Shown piece after piece: positions 1 to 10,989 of a stretch of DNA of 64,000 bases; the first letter of the stretch is position 1, and every line of letters begins with the position of its first letter. The stretch is from the NCBI RefSeq assembly GCF_001641265.1, contig NW_020167529.1:33501-97500 (forward strand), written 5' to 3'. Under the pieces are notes generated by a model that was given only the letters and a program-made list of their open reading frames with translations, was not told the DNA's origin and searched no databases. Both the position numbers and the translations under genes were made by a program. This DNA comes from Pseudogymnoascus destructans (taxonomy: Eukaryota > Ascomycota > Leotiomycetes > Thelebolales > Thelebolaceae).

Positions 1-1304
1 CTAATGGTTGTGGCAAACAGTTGATTCGACCGCGTCGTCAACATTTAAGGTTGTTGGACAAGACGAGTTTAATATTTCGTATGTCGACGGGACTGGGTCT
101 ATGGGAAGCTACTTCACCGACTCATTCGGCATTGGGGGGAAGACAATTAAAAACTTTGAGCTGGGCCTTGGAGAGGACACCACAATTTCAATCGGGATCT
201 TGTAAGTTCTGTACATCTACGGCGCTCAAACCAGAAGTAGCTAACAGTAGCAGGGGAATAGCTTATGCGAATTCTGTCGCCAATGTCTTCACCGGCACTG
301 GCACGTCATATGCCAACCTTCCGCTGGCCATGGTGGACGCAGGCCTCATTAACTCCCCAGCATACAGTCTCTGGCTCGACGACATCAAGTCCTCTGCCGG
401 CTCGATACTCTTCGGTGGAATCGACACCGCAAAATACACGGGCCAGTTGCAGTCCATTAAGGTCTATCCTAGTTCTAAATCCGGAAACGTCACCTCTTTC
501 ACTGTCGCCTTCACCTCGCTACACGCAACCTCCTCGAGCGGCACTGATCTGCTTACCGCCAGCAACTACGCCCAGCCCGCCATCCTCGACAGCGGGACAA
601 CTCTCACCCTCCTCCCCGACGACATCGCCGCCCTCGTCTTCCAAGAGCTCGGTGCCATCGACGACAAAGACATCGAAGCTGTCGTCGTCCCCTGCGCCCT
701 CGCCTCCAACTCCGGATCCCTCAAATTTGGATTCGGCGGCGCCAGCGGTCCCGTCATCAACGTCCCTGTCTCCGAGCTGGTCCTCCCCCTCACCCTCACC
801 AGCGGCGGCAACCCGAAATTCCAGAACGGCGCCGATGCCTGTCAGCTCGGCATCCAGGCCGCCGGCGACCAGCCAATCCTTTTTGGAGATACCTTCCTGC
901 GCTCCGCTTACGTCGTGTACGACTTAGCGAACAACCAAGTCGGCCTTGCGCAGACGGACTTCAATGCCACCGGCAGCAATATCGTCGAGTTTGCCAGCAT
1001 GGGCGCAGCGATCCCGCAGGCTCCCACGGCATCTGGGCAGGACCAGATCGGTGTGTCGCAGACGAAGACGGGGATTCCGAGAGGAGGAGAGGCGACGCAG
1101 ACCGCGGTGAGCGGTGGCATCGTCCAGGGTAATGCGTCGCCTACGGGAGGACTCACTGCTGCGAGTGGGTTTGCTAAAAATGAAAGTGCTGCTGATAAAA
1201 ATGCTGGTGGACGGCTGGAGCCGTGGTGGTGGGGCGTGCTTCCATTCCTGGGCGTGTGGATGGGCATCATGATGGTTGGTGGGGGCATGATCACCTTGGC
1301 GTGA
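1..1304 (+). CDS. Secreted or GPI-anchored aspartic protease (pepsin family A1, yapsin-like), 5' end outside the window
   Basis: C-terminal part of a pepsin-fold protease acting at the cell surface or wall. The first visible exon (from about 21, after a CAG acceptor) reads through the flap region with YVDGTGS, then a 52-nt intron at 202-253 (GTAAGT to CAG); joining there gives SIGILGIAYANS, the usual yapsin/candidapepsin pattern. The second exon runs 254-1304 and carries the second catalytic aspartate in ILDSGTT. After a Ser/Thr/Gly-rich linker the protein ends in a hydrophobic stretch (WWWGVLPFLGVW onwards), fitting a GPI signal or membrane anchor. The first catalytic Asp and signal peptide lie upstream of base 1. 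No disabling mutation is visible. Family assignment is firm; substrate and anchoring type are inferred. Confidence 0.88.
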   Translation, partial: NGCGKQLIRPRRQHLRLLDKTSLIFRMSTGLGLWEATSPTHSALGGRQLKTLSWALERTPQFQSGSCKFCTSTALKPEVANSSRGIAYANSVANVFTGTGTSYANLPLAMVDAGLINSPAYSLWLDDIKSSAGSILFGGIDTAKYTGQLQSIKVYPSSKSGNVTSFTVAFTSLHATSSSGTDLLTASNYAQPAILDSGTTLTLLPDDIAALVFQELGAIDDKDIEAVVVPCALASNSGSLKFGFGGASGPVINVPVSELVLPLTLTSGGNPKFQNGADACQLGIQAAGDQPILFGDTFLRSAYVVYDLANNQVGLAQTDFNATGSNIVEFASMGAAIPQAPTASGQDQIGVSQTKTGIPRGGEATQTAVSGGIVQGNASPTGGLTAASGFAKNESAADKNAGGRLEPWWWGVLPFLGVWMGIMMVGGGMITLA

Positions 1305-1819
1305 GGAAATGACCCGCTGTGGATTGGGATGTGGATAACTACTTAACTATACGGAGTACAATGACGGGGAGGCATTTTTGGGATATGGGATTGTTGGGTA
1401 TGGAAAGCATTATGGTACTTCCGTCCATATATGATGGACTTGCCATATATGATGAATTGGCGCTGAACAGAGATGGGGTTCAGTGGGGGAGTTTCAGGGT
1501 GTAAACAGTGTGCGTTTAGGATATACATAAAATTCATCATACCTTACTTCCAGAATTTCCAAATCTCATGACAAGCCCATGGCTAATCCCAATAACAAGA
1601 GTATAGCTGTCCATATTTAAATCCCAATAGCTGCTGAAAACAATTCGGCGAAAAATAGCCAATATGCTCACGTGACGCGGCCGCATGCCCCTGGCGCTAA
1701 CGGCATCTCCCGCCTCTTCATCAAAAAAAGTTCACGGCGCGGCGGCCATCGTTGACGAGACTCGTATCGCTCCTTCCCCCTTTCCAATCCCCCCTTTCCC
1801 GCCACATATATTCGACGCG
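1305..1819. other. Intergenic region between protease and MEF1
   Basis: AT-rich spacer. It has a short repeat of CCATATATGATG near 1425 and 1443. The last 150 bases are CT-rich with a CATATA box just before the MEF1 start, probably promoter and 5' leader. No gene is seen. Confidence 0.5.
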
Positions 1820-4416
1820 ATGAGGGCAGCACGAGCAGGAGGGACAGCGGCGGCGGCTGGTGCAGCGGCGCGCCAGAGGATGGCACAGAGCGCGCCGACG
1901 GCGGGCAGGTTCCGGTGTCTGTTTGCGAGGGAGAGCGCGACGGCGCGAGTGGGTGGATTGAGGGTTGGCGCGGTGGGGATGCAGAGGAGGGCGTTTTCTG
2001 TGTCGAGGGGGGTGAGGAATGATGAGGCAGCGTAAGTGTTTTTGGGGGTTATTTCTCACATGCGGTGTTGGGGGAACTTCAGGGGATGTTCAGGGAAGGG
2101 GGGCGTCGCATTTCCTTTGAGAGACCTCACGATTGAATGAGTTGCACTGACGGCGAGTTTTACTACAGAGCCAAGCCCAAGCCAGTTGTGTTGGGCCCCA
2201 GCCTCGAACAGATCCAAGTCGACATGTCGCCCTCGGAGAAGGGACGACTCTCGAAACTCCGTAACATCGGTATCGCAGCGCACATCGACTCCGGGAAGAC
2301 GACATGCACGGAGCGCGTGCTCTTCTACACCGGTCGCATCAATGCCATCCACGAGGTTCGCGGCAAGGATGCCGTCGGCGCGAAGATGGACAGCATGGAC
2401 CTCGAGCGCGAGAAGGGAATTACCATCCAGTCCGCGGCGACGTTCTGTGACTGGAAGAAGAAGAATATCGATGGGGTGGAGGAGATGTTCCATTTCAACT
2501 TGATTGATACACCCGGCCATATCGATTTCACGATTGAGGTGGAGAGAGCGCTGCGCGTGCTCGATGGCGCCGTGATGGTGCTGTGCGCGGTCAGTGGCGT
2601 GCAGAGTCAGACAATCACGGTGGATAGGCAGATGAAGCGGTACAATGTGCCGCGTATCTCGTTTGTGAACAAGATGGACAGAATGGGAGCGAATCCGTTC
2701 AAGGCTGTGGACCAGATCAACCACAAGCTGAAGCTGAACGCGGCGGCGATTCAAGTGCCGATTGGCGGAGAGGACAACTTCAAGGGCGTTGTCGATCTGC
2801 TACGCATGAAGGCTATCTACTTTGAGGGCGAGCAGGGGACTACTATTAGGGAGACGGATGAGATTCCACCGGATGTGCTACCGATTGCAGAGGAGCGCAA
2901 GAGGATGCTCATTGAGGCTGTGGCGGATGTGGATGATGAGATTGCGGAGCTCTTCTTGGATGAGAAGGTACCTACGACTGCTCAGCTCAAGGCGGCTATC
3001 CGTAGGACTACTATTGGGCTCAAGTTCACTCCTGTCATGATGGGTAGTGCGCTCGCAAACAAGGGCTTGCAGCCAGTTCTCGATGCTGTCTGTGACTACC
3101 TTCCAGACCCATCTGAGGTCCCCAACCTGGCTCTCGACCAGCGCAAGGCCGAGGCTCCAGTCGCGCTTGTTCCATACAATACCCTACCCTTCGTCGGGTT
3201 GGCGTTCAAGCTTGAAGAGTCCAACTTTGGTCAGCTCACGTATATCCGTGTCTACCAGGGCACTCTCAAGAAGTCGATGAACGTCTTCAACGCGCGCAAC
3301 GACAAGAAGGTCAAGATCCCACGTATCGTGCGTATGCACTCCAATGAGATGGAGGAAGTTCCCGAAGTCGGCGCGGGCGAGATCTGCGCCGTGTTTGGCG
3401 TCGACTGCGCTTCCGGCGACACCTTCACCGACGGAACCCTCCCATACACCATGTCGTCTATGTTCGTGCCCGAGCCCGTCATCTCGCTCTCCATCACCCC
3501 CAAGAACAAGACGGATACCAACAACTTCTCCAAGGCCATGAACCGCTTCCAGCGTGAGGACCCCACCTTCCGTGTCCACGTCGACAGCGAGTCCCATGAG
3601 AACATCATCTCCGGTATGGGCGAGCTGCATCTCGAGGTCTACGTCGAGCGCATGCGCCGCGAGTATCGCGTCGACTGCGTGACAGGTCAGCCCCGCGTCG
3701 CTTACCGCGAGACCATCACCAAGCACGTTGAGTTCGACCACACCCTGAAGAAGCAGACTGGTGGTGCCGGAGATTACGCCCGTGTCGTTGGCTACGTCGA
3801 GCCAACCGGCAGCCTGACCTCGAACAAGTTCGAGCAGCAGGTCACCGGTGGTTCCATTGACGAGAAGTTCCTGTTCGCTTGCGACAAGGGCTTCCAGGCC
3901 GCGTGCGACAAGGGACCTATGCTCCAGCATAGGGTCTTGGGTGCCAGCATGGTCATCAACGACGGTGCCACGCACATGACTGACTCCAGTGAAATGGCGT
4001 TCAAGGTCGCAACACAGCAGGCCTTCCGCAAGGCCTTCCTCCAGGCCGGCCCCGTCGTGCTCGAGCCTCTCATGAAGACCACCATCACGGCGCCGAACGA
4101 GTTCCAGGGTAACATTGTCGGGCTGCTGAATAAGCGCAATGGTGTTATCCTCGATACCGAGATTGGACCGGAGGACTTCACGCTCACGGCTGACTGCAGT
4201 TTGCATGCTATGTTTGGCTTTTCCAGCCAGCTACGTGCGGCGACGCAGGGTAAGGGAGAGTTTGGAATGGAGTTCTCGCATTATGCGCCTGCACCGATGC
4301 AGATCCAGTAAGTTGCCCTCCGTTGAGGTATTTTGATATGGATGTGTGCTGATTATTTTTGTAGGAAGGAGCTCATCACCAATCACGAGAAGGCGCTTGC
4401 GGAGAAGCGTAAGTAG
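1820..4416 (+). CDS. MEF1: Mitochondrial elongation factor G 1
   Basis: GTPase that translocates tRNA and mRNA on the mitochondrial ribosome. Three exons: 1820-2031, 2169-4307 and 4365-4416; they sum to 2403 nt (800 aa). The N-terminus is rich in Arg and Ala and lacks acidic residues until after RRAFSVSRG, typical of a mitochondrial presequence. GTPase motifs are all present: G1 AHIDSGKTT, G2 GITIQSA, G3 DTPGH, G4 NKMDRMG. They are followed by the EF-G domain II and C-terminal domains, with EDPTFRV and GMGELHLE. Intron 1 (137 nt) starts GTAAGT. Intron 2 (57 nt) precedes a last exon encoding only KELITNHEKALAEKRK. The ATG at 1820 was preferred to an in-frame one at 1685 because it begins the presequence directly. 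Intact. Confidence 0.96.
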
Positions 4417-6205
4417 ATTCGACGTTCCGCCCTGGTGGAATTTCTTTGTATTGAGAGCGGCGGGCGCTGCCGTTTAGCTCGAGCATGTCGTTCCTGGACG
4501 ACACTTGTATTTTGATGTACAACATATCATCACATCACCACTGTATCCCTGGCGGCGCATGATAAAAGGGCATGGCGGTATAGATTTTGTATATAGCACC
4601 GCATTAAATGAGTCGCGTGTTGCTGGTAGTTAGGTCTAGATTGTAAGATTATGTATGAGATTGAAGCTATCGTCTGTGTTGAGGTCCGATGTGTAGAAAA
4701 TGAATGAAATGGCGTGCAGTTTGAGGCGTTGACGTGTTTCCTTCTACATATATTGAATCCCATAGACATCGCGGAATTGGCGTGTTTCCTTCTACATATG
4801 TTCTGGCTCAACTCACGGTTGGGCCGGAACACATATATTGAGACACGCAACCCCATAGACATCGCGGAATTACAAAGCCATCACGATTGCAAGTATGATA
4901 AAAAATAGTAGGGTATGCTAGGTATAAATTTCAATAACTAGAGCTACAAGCAGTAGAAAATTGATGACAAGAGCTTAAGAGATATACCAAACGTATCTTT
5001 AACAACTGAGAAAGCTGAAATAAGCAGTAAATGACGCCTGACAAGAACCCATGAGATACATCAAACGCAAGTTCGTCGTCAACTAAGAACACTTCGAAAC
5101 CAAATCTCTAGCTTGAAACCAACACAGAACGAATGTGGGTTAATTCCCGGGAATAGTGACTCCAGATACAGAAGTACACTCGTAAAGGAAAATCAGAGGT
5201 CGTCAGAAAGGTCCGTAGTGGCACAAGTGAATGGCCCCAGGATGTAGTGGTATTCGGAAGAGTAGCTACAGATGCAGGAGACCAACTCAGAATATCAAAA
5301 AACTCCTTGGCGATGGAGAGGGCGAAATAGAGTCTGTGGCGAGGACAGAAGGTAGGTGGTCGGAACAAAGTAAGGGGGGAATGTGGATATAGTACTCGTA
5401 GAGTGACTCCAGATACAGCAGAACACCTAGAATACAGAATCAATCACAGTGCTGAGGGATGGTGCGGGTGGGTCGGGCCTGTATTATAACAATACAGCGG
5501 CCAGTCCTGTTGATGCATCGTAGAGAGAAAGGTACGACCCTCATCTCTAGCATACCTAGGTGTGGTATGTGCGAAACGTATATTTCATGTTACCAGCTAA
5601 TAACATTTGTGATAAATACTCAGATTGCGGAGGTATCTGAATAAATGGCTGTTGAAAGAATGGGGTGCGTTCATGAGAGAAAATAAACTTGTTGAAGAGG
5701 TGCCCATTGCTTCCCCCCTTGCCGGAAAGGGGATTTAATTCCCTAATGGCCAGGTGTCGTACCGTGCCCAAAAGTTTTCGGAGTTGCTGAGGTGCTGGTC
5801 GAGGTGATACTCGTGCGGCCCAAAAGTTTCCACAGGGTCTGTGCGTAATAAGTAGGGCGTGTAAGTACTTGGAGAAAATGCATGTACATACTCTACTCGT
5901 ACTATTGATCTACCAGGTGTTAGACACCTCATCCGACAGTCCTGTATGTAGTTAGTGTAGAAAATTTGACCAGGAACCCTGTATAAACCCTGTACAAACC
6001 CTGCTCGCCGTGAACCGCACTATTTCCTAAATAGGAAGTAAGACTGTCAGCGTCAGACAGTTATCTGTTCAAGGCTAACAGCCAGCCAGATTCCTATTGT
6101 AGTTAGAATATAACTTAGTAATCACCTTGGATTAGACGTCATGTAATTGTAAGGCGAATACAGTAGTATAGCAGTATCTACATACGTCGCTCTATATAAG
6201 TGATA
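4417..6205. other. Gene-poor AT-rich spacer with small duplications
   Basis: No supported gene. A ~93-bp imperfect duplication places CATAGACATCGCGGAATT near 4760 and again near 4853, each preceded by an ACATATATTGA segment. GTGACTCCAGATACAG occurs near 5157 and 5403. These look like remains of old repeats. The region from about 5950 may already belong to the Harbinger-type element that follows, but I could not find its terminal inverted repeat. Confidence 0.4.
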
Positions 6206-7354
6206 ATGGCCTCGAAGCTGCTCGAATTCCTGGCTTATGAGCCCCAATCCTTACCCCAAAGACATCGCCAATACTCTACCTTCGAAGAAGATGGCAGAGC
6301 AAGCCCTGCTCTGCCTATCCTGCCTACGATTGAGGGGCAAATCGAAGCTGAAACACCAGAAGTATCGCAGCTCTCAACCCAGCAGCGTATAGAAAGCTGT
6401 GATCCTCAAGGCTCTCCGACTAAGATGGCCCCTTTGACGAAGGCTGAAGTGCTGGTCCTATTCCGGCTTGCAAATCGAAATGCCGAAGCGTATCGACCAG
6501 GTAGCAAGACTGGGTTTTGGTCCCATCTTCGAGAGGACTTTGTGAAGGAAACCGGCAAGCAGCATAAGAGCCTTCACCGAGTATTACGCCGGGAAACTGA
6601 AAGGAGGAGGGCATACCTTGACAGTCTTGGGACTGGTCAGACAGACAGCGAGAGCGAATTGACTGTCCAGATTGATAACTGGATTGATGTTGTTGGTGAG
6701 GAGGAGCGACTTAATAAGGAGCGAAGTGAGGCAGCAAATACTGTTCTCACTCTGTCACAGCGGGCGCAGGATATCCTGGACTCACTCTCTGTAGCCCTTG
6801 CGGCAAAGAGGAAATACCAGAGGAATCCTCCAAAAAGTCGTGATAAGTCTATTGGCCAAAGAGCGCGGGAGCTCTCAGGCTTTGATGTAGACAACGACGA
6901 AGAGCTACAAAGTGATAACTGTGAGGACATCAGCTCTATCAACTCGCCTCCTTTTGAAACCTCAACGCCAGTTTATCAAAGCACTTCTTCCGCTCGTGGC
7001 CAGTCAGTCAGTCAAGGAAGAAGCCGCAAGAAGCGCCTGCGAATATCTTCCCCTTCCTATAATCAAATGATCCTAGACGAGCATTTGAATATACAGGGTG
7101 AAGACCGGACGTCGACTAGTATTTAGTCATTAGTTGAGCTTTTAAAAGCCTGATATACTCAAGGTAATATAGACCGGCAGGATAGACAGCAGGAAAGTGA
7201 GAACGGAGGACTTAATACGAGTAGTATTGAGTTGCAATTTCAGCAAATTGATTACCAGATCCGGGAGCTTCAGGAAGGCCAGGAAGAAATCAAAAAAGGC
7301 CAGTCAACGATGATATCGTTACTTGAGCAAGCGCTTCATGGGCCTATCCGGTGA
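6206..7354 (+). CDS. Myb/SANT-like DNA-binding protein of a Harbinger-type transposon
   Basis: Two exons, 6206-7118 and 7173-7354, joined by a 54-nt GTATTT...TAG intron with a CTGATA branch-like site; they sum to 1095 nt (364 aa). Residues ~75-130 (TKAEVLVLFRLANRNAE ... GFWSHLREDF ... HKSLHRVLRRE) look like a helix-rich Myb/SANT-type domain. The middle is charged, with a basic patch (GRSRKKRLRISSP). The second exon encodes a probable coiled coil (QIDYQIRELQEGQEEIKK) that could mediate dimerisation. Without splicing the protein would stop at 7126 and lose the coil. Its convergent neighbour is the broken transposase. This reading frame itself shows no stop. Domain naming is by resemblance and context, not by a search. 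Confidence 0.68.
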
Positions 7355-7595
7355 AGCATCCCAGTTGAGAGCTCACAGCACAATGGGATCAATGAAGTAG
7401 AGGGTTGGATAGAGTCAAGTAATTAGTATATATCGTAGCTAGCTATTATAACAAAGATACTCCTCTACTGTTGGTGGTGGTACTAGAAACCTTGTCCCGA
7501 TCAAATTGCCACGAATACAGGTATAACAGTTTGACAGCAGTATTGCAGCTTTAAAGTGAGCAGCTACAGGCTGCGATTGTGACTGTAACCCCTTG

Positions 7596-8330
7596 TCAAA
7601 TGCTGTATATGTCCATAACTGTTGTGTTAACCCAAAAGCATTCTACTGCAATTCTTACAGACGATAGCGCCTTATTAAACTGCTTCTGCTTTTGCGGAAG
7701 ATATCGATGACCACGAGGGCAAGTATATGGGGCTAGAATACCCTCTGTACAACGGTAGGCAGGGTCCCCATAAAGATATAAATCCTTTCTTCCTCCTATA
7801 GTACGCCGGATCCGCTGTACGCAGCCAGAATCCTGCCATATTCACCAGTCGTTTGCGGGTCCGTTATATGGTCCAATTAAGGACGATACAAGCCCGTCTG
7901 GGGTTACAATTGCTTGGAAGTGCATTCCGTGCTTCTTTTGATATCCAGAATACCACTGCCGCTGGACTTCGGAGTCTCCTGCTGGTCGACAAAAGCCTTG
8001 GAAGGTTCCGTCGACAAACCCCCATATTTGACCACACCCACCACTGTCTTCAATCACTTCTTCGAATTGTAACAGCTTCTTGTATGTAAGGTATGGGTGC
8101 CACTCGAGTACAGCCTCAAACTCGTGTACTAAGTGGCTCATTACGTCATTGAAAACTGTAGATAGCCATGCTGGCGACCGCCCAAAAAGATCAGCGCAGG
8201 TTGACCAACGTCCTGTATACGCAAGGCGAGCTAGGACTACACAAAGAGCAGTCTCTAAGTCTGGCTTTACCCGGTCTCTCCATTCGATTTTATAAAGCCG
8301 AAGGAGTGGCACAAGCCTCTGGAACCTCAC
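7596..8330 (-). pseudogene. HARBI1-like DDE transposase (PIF/Harbinger), broken
   Basis: The minus-strand frame reads RFQRLVPLLRLYKIEWRDRV, then GRSPAWLSTVFNDV, then the first catalytic Asp in GFVDGTFQGF, the IVTPDGL strand and GPYNGPANDW. A TGA at 7842-7844 follows directly. Beyond it the same frame continues with YLYGDPAYRC (second Asp) and SSVRIAVEC (catalytic Glu) until another stop at 7596-7598. NDW-TGA is best explained as CGA to TGA. The N-terminus is lost at the junction with Gypsy-like DNA. All three acidic residues can be seen, but no continuous reading frame contains them. Family DDE_Tnp_4; non-functional. Confidence 0.8.
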
Positions 8331-8839
8331 TTGGCCTCTCCTTGTCTGCTTCGAAAACAGCGATTAGTGGCAACCAATCTAAACATTTTGTTATATCCCT
8401 TGGACTTCGTATCTCTTCGACTTTCACCCTTCGGACCATAGCTATGATTGACTCTGGAGCTACTGGTAACTTTATGAGTAAGGACTTTGCTTCCTTAAAG
8501 AACATCCGACTGCTTCGGAAAGCAGTACCTCAACAACTATTTTTAATAGATGGAACACCCATCTCTTCGGGCTTCGTTAGCCACACCACTTCGACTTTAG
8601 ACACTCAGATTCGAGCTTCAACACTTCACAACTCTGCAACCCATTCAGAAAAACTTGCCTTCGACATAATTCCCATGACATACCCCATTATATTAGGGAT
8701 GCCATGGCTTCAGAAACATGCCCCAGTCATAGACTGGGAGAACTTCGACTTAAAATTAGATTCAGAATACTGCAAGGAAAACTGCTTCGCAAAATCAATT
8801 TCGATTTCACCTTCGAGTTCTAGGGCTATCAACATTGCC

Positions 8840-8949
8840 ATGCCACTTCGAGAACCTTTGGGCATTGACATGCCACTTCGAGAACCTTTGGGCATGGCTA
8901 TGCCACTTCGAGAACCTTCGGGCATTGACATGCCACTTCGAGAATCTCA
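8840..8949 (+). repeat. In-frame 30-bp minisatellite (four units)
   Basis: Units begin at 8840, 8870, 8900 and 8930 and encode variants of MPLREPLGID/MA. The unit length is a multiple of three, so the reading frame is kept. It lies in the protease-RT linker of the Gypsy fragment. Confidence 0.9.
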
Positions 8950-8995
8950 GAACACCATAAACGGTAGTTTGTATAAAGATTGTACTCAAACTTTG

Positions 8996-9087
8996 ACTTC
9001 GGACACAGTGATGTCAACTTCGGACACTATGCTGTCAACTTTGGACACTATGCTGTCACCTTCGGACACTATGCTGTCACCTTCGGA
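8996..9087 (+). repeat. In-frame 21-bp minisatellite (about 4.4 units)
   Basis: Units start near 8996, 9017, 9038, 9059 and 9080 and encode TSDTMLS-like heptapeptides. It follows the 30-bp array in the same linker; both keep frame. Confidence 0.88.
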
Positions 9088-9403
9088 ACACAGTGCTCTA
9101 GCCTCAGCTGAGGGAGCAAATACTGGTTCACCTTCAACTTCGAGTAAAGACATGAATATAGATATTCCCAAAGTATACCTTCAGTACTTCGACCTATTTG
9201 ATGAGCAAAAGGCTAAGAAGCTGCCAGCTCATAAACCCTATGACCATGAAATACCTTTAGCAGAAAACACCACGCCACCATTTGGACCAATCTATGGTCT
9301 TTCAGAACCTGAACTTCGAGTACTTCGAGAATATATTAATTAGAACCTTCTAAGTGGTTTCATTCGACCTTCGACTAGCCCAGCTGGGGCACCCATCTTG
9401 TTT

Positions 9404-10493
9404 GTGTCGCAACAAGCGGCTACCACCATGAGAGACGAAGGGTCGAAGCGACCCCACGCGAAGAGTCGGGTCTGAGCTCCCTCTGACACAGCCCCCCCCC
9501 ATCCCCCCTTCACTCCCCATACTCCGCACCAAAGGTGCCCTCCCCCTCCCCCTCCCCCTCCTTCCTGCGACCACCACGGACCGGAACCGTCGCGGCAGTG
9601 GCAGCAACTGCAGGCAGCTTGCCCACGGCTGCCACCACTTCCTCCAGGAGAGCCGGCACGCCCCCCTGCTCCGTCCGAAGACGACGCAGAGATGACCGGA
9701 TTTGCTACACCGAGTCAGCACTGAAACAGCACGAGAGAAGGGGCATACTCACGGCGAACCCCGCCTCGATGGCGGCGTGCGTGGCGCGGGCCTCCTCGTA
9801 GGAGTCTCGCTCTGCCGCAGAGCGGAACTTCAGAATGCTCTGGGCAGCCACAAGGGCCACCCGATTAGCCTCCGCGGCAGCAGCGACGACGTTGGCAGCG
9901 ACGACAGGGAGGGCCGCTTCGGCGGCGACGAGGGCACGGTACTCCTCATCCAGGAACCAGGGCAGCTATCCACCCGATGGTCAGCCACAACCAACCAACC
10001 GAACACCACAAGGAAACGCACCGAGACACAGGGAGAGTGCTGGCCAGTGCAGTACTCGCACTTCGACGATGAGGGAGACCAGACGCAGGCATGCGCCTGG
10101 ACTCCCCGAGCTTTGGCCTAAAGGCAACGCAAACAGAGGACGCGGAAAGCGACCGACAAGGCTCCGGCAGGAGGCGGGACCGGCATCTTCAAGTTGGGAT
10201 CTATAATCCTGTCAGTCGAGCCCACATTATCACCCACGCGCCGAGCGCGTTCCCGTCACCTACTCGTTCGTGTGGAATTGTATATTCTAAAACAATCAAT
10301 TAGTATACAGATATATGAATGGAGGGGGCCACTTACCAGTCTCGGATCGGCGTTCGCTGGCGTTGTTGTTGTAAGGAAACAAACAAGAGAAAGTGGGCGA
10401 AGCGGAGTACTCAAATGTTGGCTTACAACAATAAATTCTGAATCGGGCTAGCGCAACCACTCCCCCTTTCACGTTTCCGAAGGTTCGACTCAA
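9404..10493 (-). pseudogene. Spliced repeat gene with Cys cluster (family X), one stop codon inside
   Basis: Minus-strand gene model with exons 10493-10337, 10200-10022, 9965-9753 and 9704-9510; introns are 136, 56 and 48 nt with GTAAGT, GTGCGT and GTGAGT donors and TAG acceptors. Phases fit throughout: exons of 213 and 195 nt are whole codons. The predicted protein has CLRCL, then HACVW and KCEYCTGQHSPC (a zinc-knuckle-like Cys/His cluster), then LDEEYRALVAAEAALP and long Ala-rich helices, ending FGAEYGE. Exon 2 has a TAG at 10118-10120, where CAG would restore Gln. Exon 1 start is uncertain. The last ~210 bases recur at 24481-24693. The 3' boundary, TCGCAACAAGCGG, is identical in both. I do not recognise the family or its function. 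Confidence 0.62.
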
Positions 10494-10720
10494 ACGCTTA
10501 GCGGATACTTCCCGGTGCCCATTCGGACCACGAAGATGGAAGTGAGATCAAACAAAGCCAACTCCAGTGTCGCATTCCATGAGGTGGTGTCACGGTACCC
10601 TTCACGAACAGCCACCTCCGCACACAAGCACACCTTGACACATTTTAGAAATGGAGAGGTTACGGAAACGACCCTGATGGCGTGCTTCGCGGACAAAGCA
10701 CCCTCTTAGAAGGGGGGTAG
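10494..10720 (+). other. Inner 3' tail of an LTR element with polypurine tract
   Basis: Sequence without a recognised gene, ending in a purine-rich AGAAGGGGGGTAG directly before the TGTAAGG start of LTR A. That position fits the polypurine tract priming plus-strand synthesis of a plus-oriented LTR retrotransposon. Confidence 0.55.
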
Positions 10721-10966
10721 TGTAAGGATGCCTTCTCGTCCCTCACTCTAAGGAGCAGACTCTGAGTAGCTGCGGGTCATGTGTGATCATTTGGGCGGGC
10801 TAACCGAGTCAGAGGGGTTTCGGGTACTTGAGGGAAATGACTCACGGGCTTCCCCCTTCATCTTTTTTGTATCCTTCGTAGTAGACCTATAGGATAGCAT
10901 CCGTTTAGCCTCCAACTCGCACTCTCATATGCTATTACTGTGAGCTGGGTGCACTGTGTCCTTACA
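10721..10966 (+). repeat. LTR A, copy 1 (246 bp)
   Basis: Starts TGTAAGGATGCC and ends GTGTCCTTACA, so the ends are short inverted repeats (TGTAAGG/CCTTACA). A close relative in the opposite orientation is at 30228-30459. Here it acts as the 3' LTR of a mostly missing element: a polypurine tract lies on its left and an unrelated Gypsy fragment starts ~25 bp to its right. Confidence 0.88.
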
Positions 10967-10989
10967 CAAGCCTTCATTGGGTTCTGTGT

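Larger units (their letters stand above)
6206..8335. mobile_element. PIF/Harbinger-type DNA transposon relic (two convergent genes)
   Basis: The region holds a Myb/SANT-like gene on the plus strand (6206-7354) and a HARBI1-type DDE transposase on the minus strand (about 7596-8330), tail to tail. That two-gene content is characteristic of PIF/Harbinger elements, where the Myb-like protein helps the transposase bind the ends. The right side is cut by Gypsy-type sequence near 8336, so only one end can remain. Terminal inverted repeats were not identified, and the true left boundary is unknown. Confidence 0.75.
8336..9404 (+). pseudogene. Ty3/Gypsy-type pol fragment: protease and start of reverse transcriptase
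   Basis: Retroviral-type aspartic protease with active site MIDSGATGNFM and the later IILGMPWL strand, then a linker with two in-frame tandem repeats, then the beginning of reverse transcriptase (GPIYGLSEPELRVLREYIN). A TAG at 9341-9343 interrupts the frame, which continues NLLSGFIRPSTSPAGAPILFV before ending abruptly near 9404 at a repeat boundary. Codon usage is odd: TTCG runs through the sequence because Phe/Ser/Leu plus Arg/Asp/Glu codons are chosen so. The solo LTR at 28882 shares that TTCGA-rich style, so they may be one family (inference). The 5' part (gag, LTR) is absent. Confidence 0.8.

Noticed and set aside
3184..4206. Long minus-strand open frame antisense to MEF1
   Set aside because: It mirrors the codon pattern of the real gene (GC-rich third positions), has no domain and no own introns or start context.
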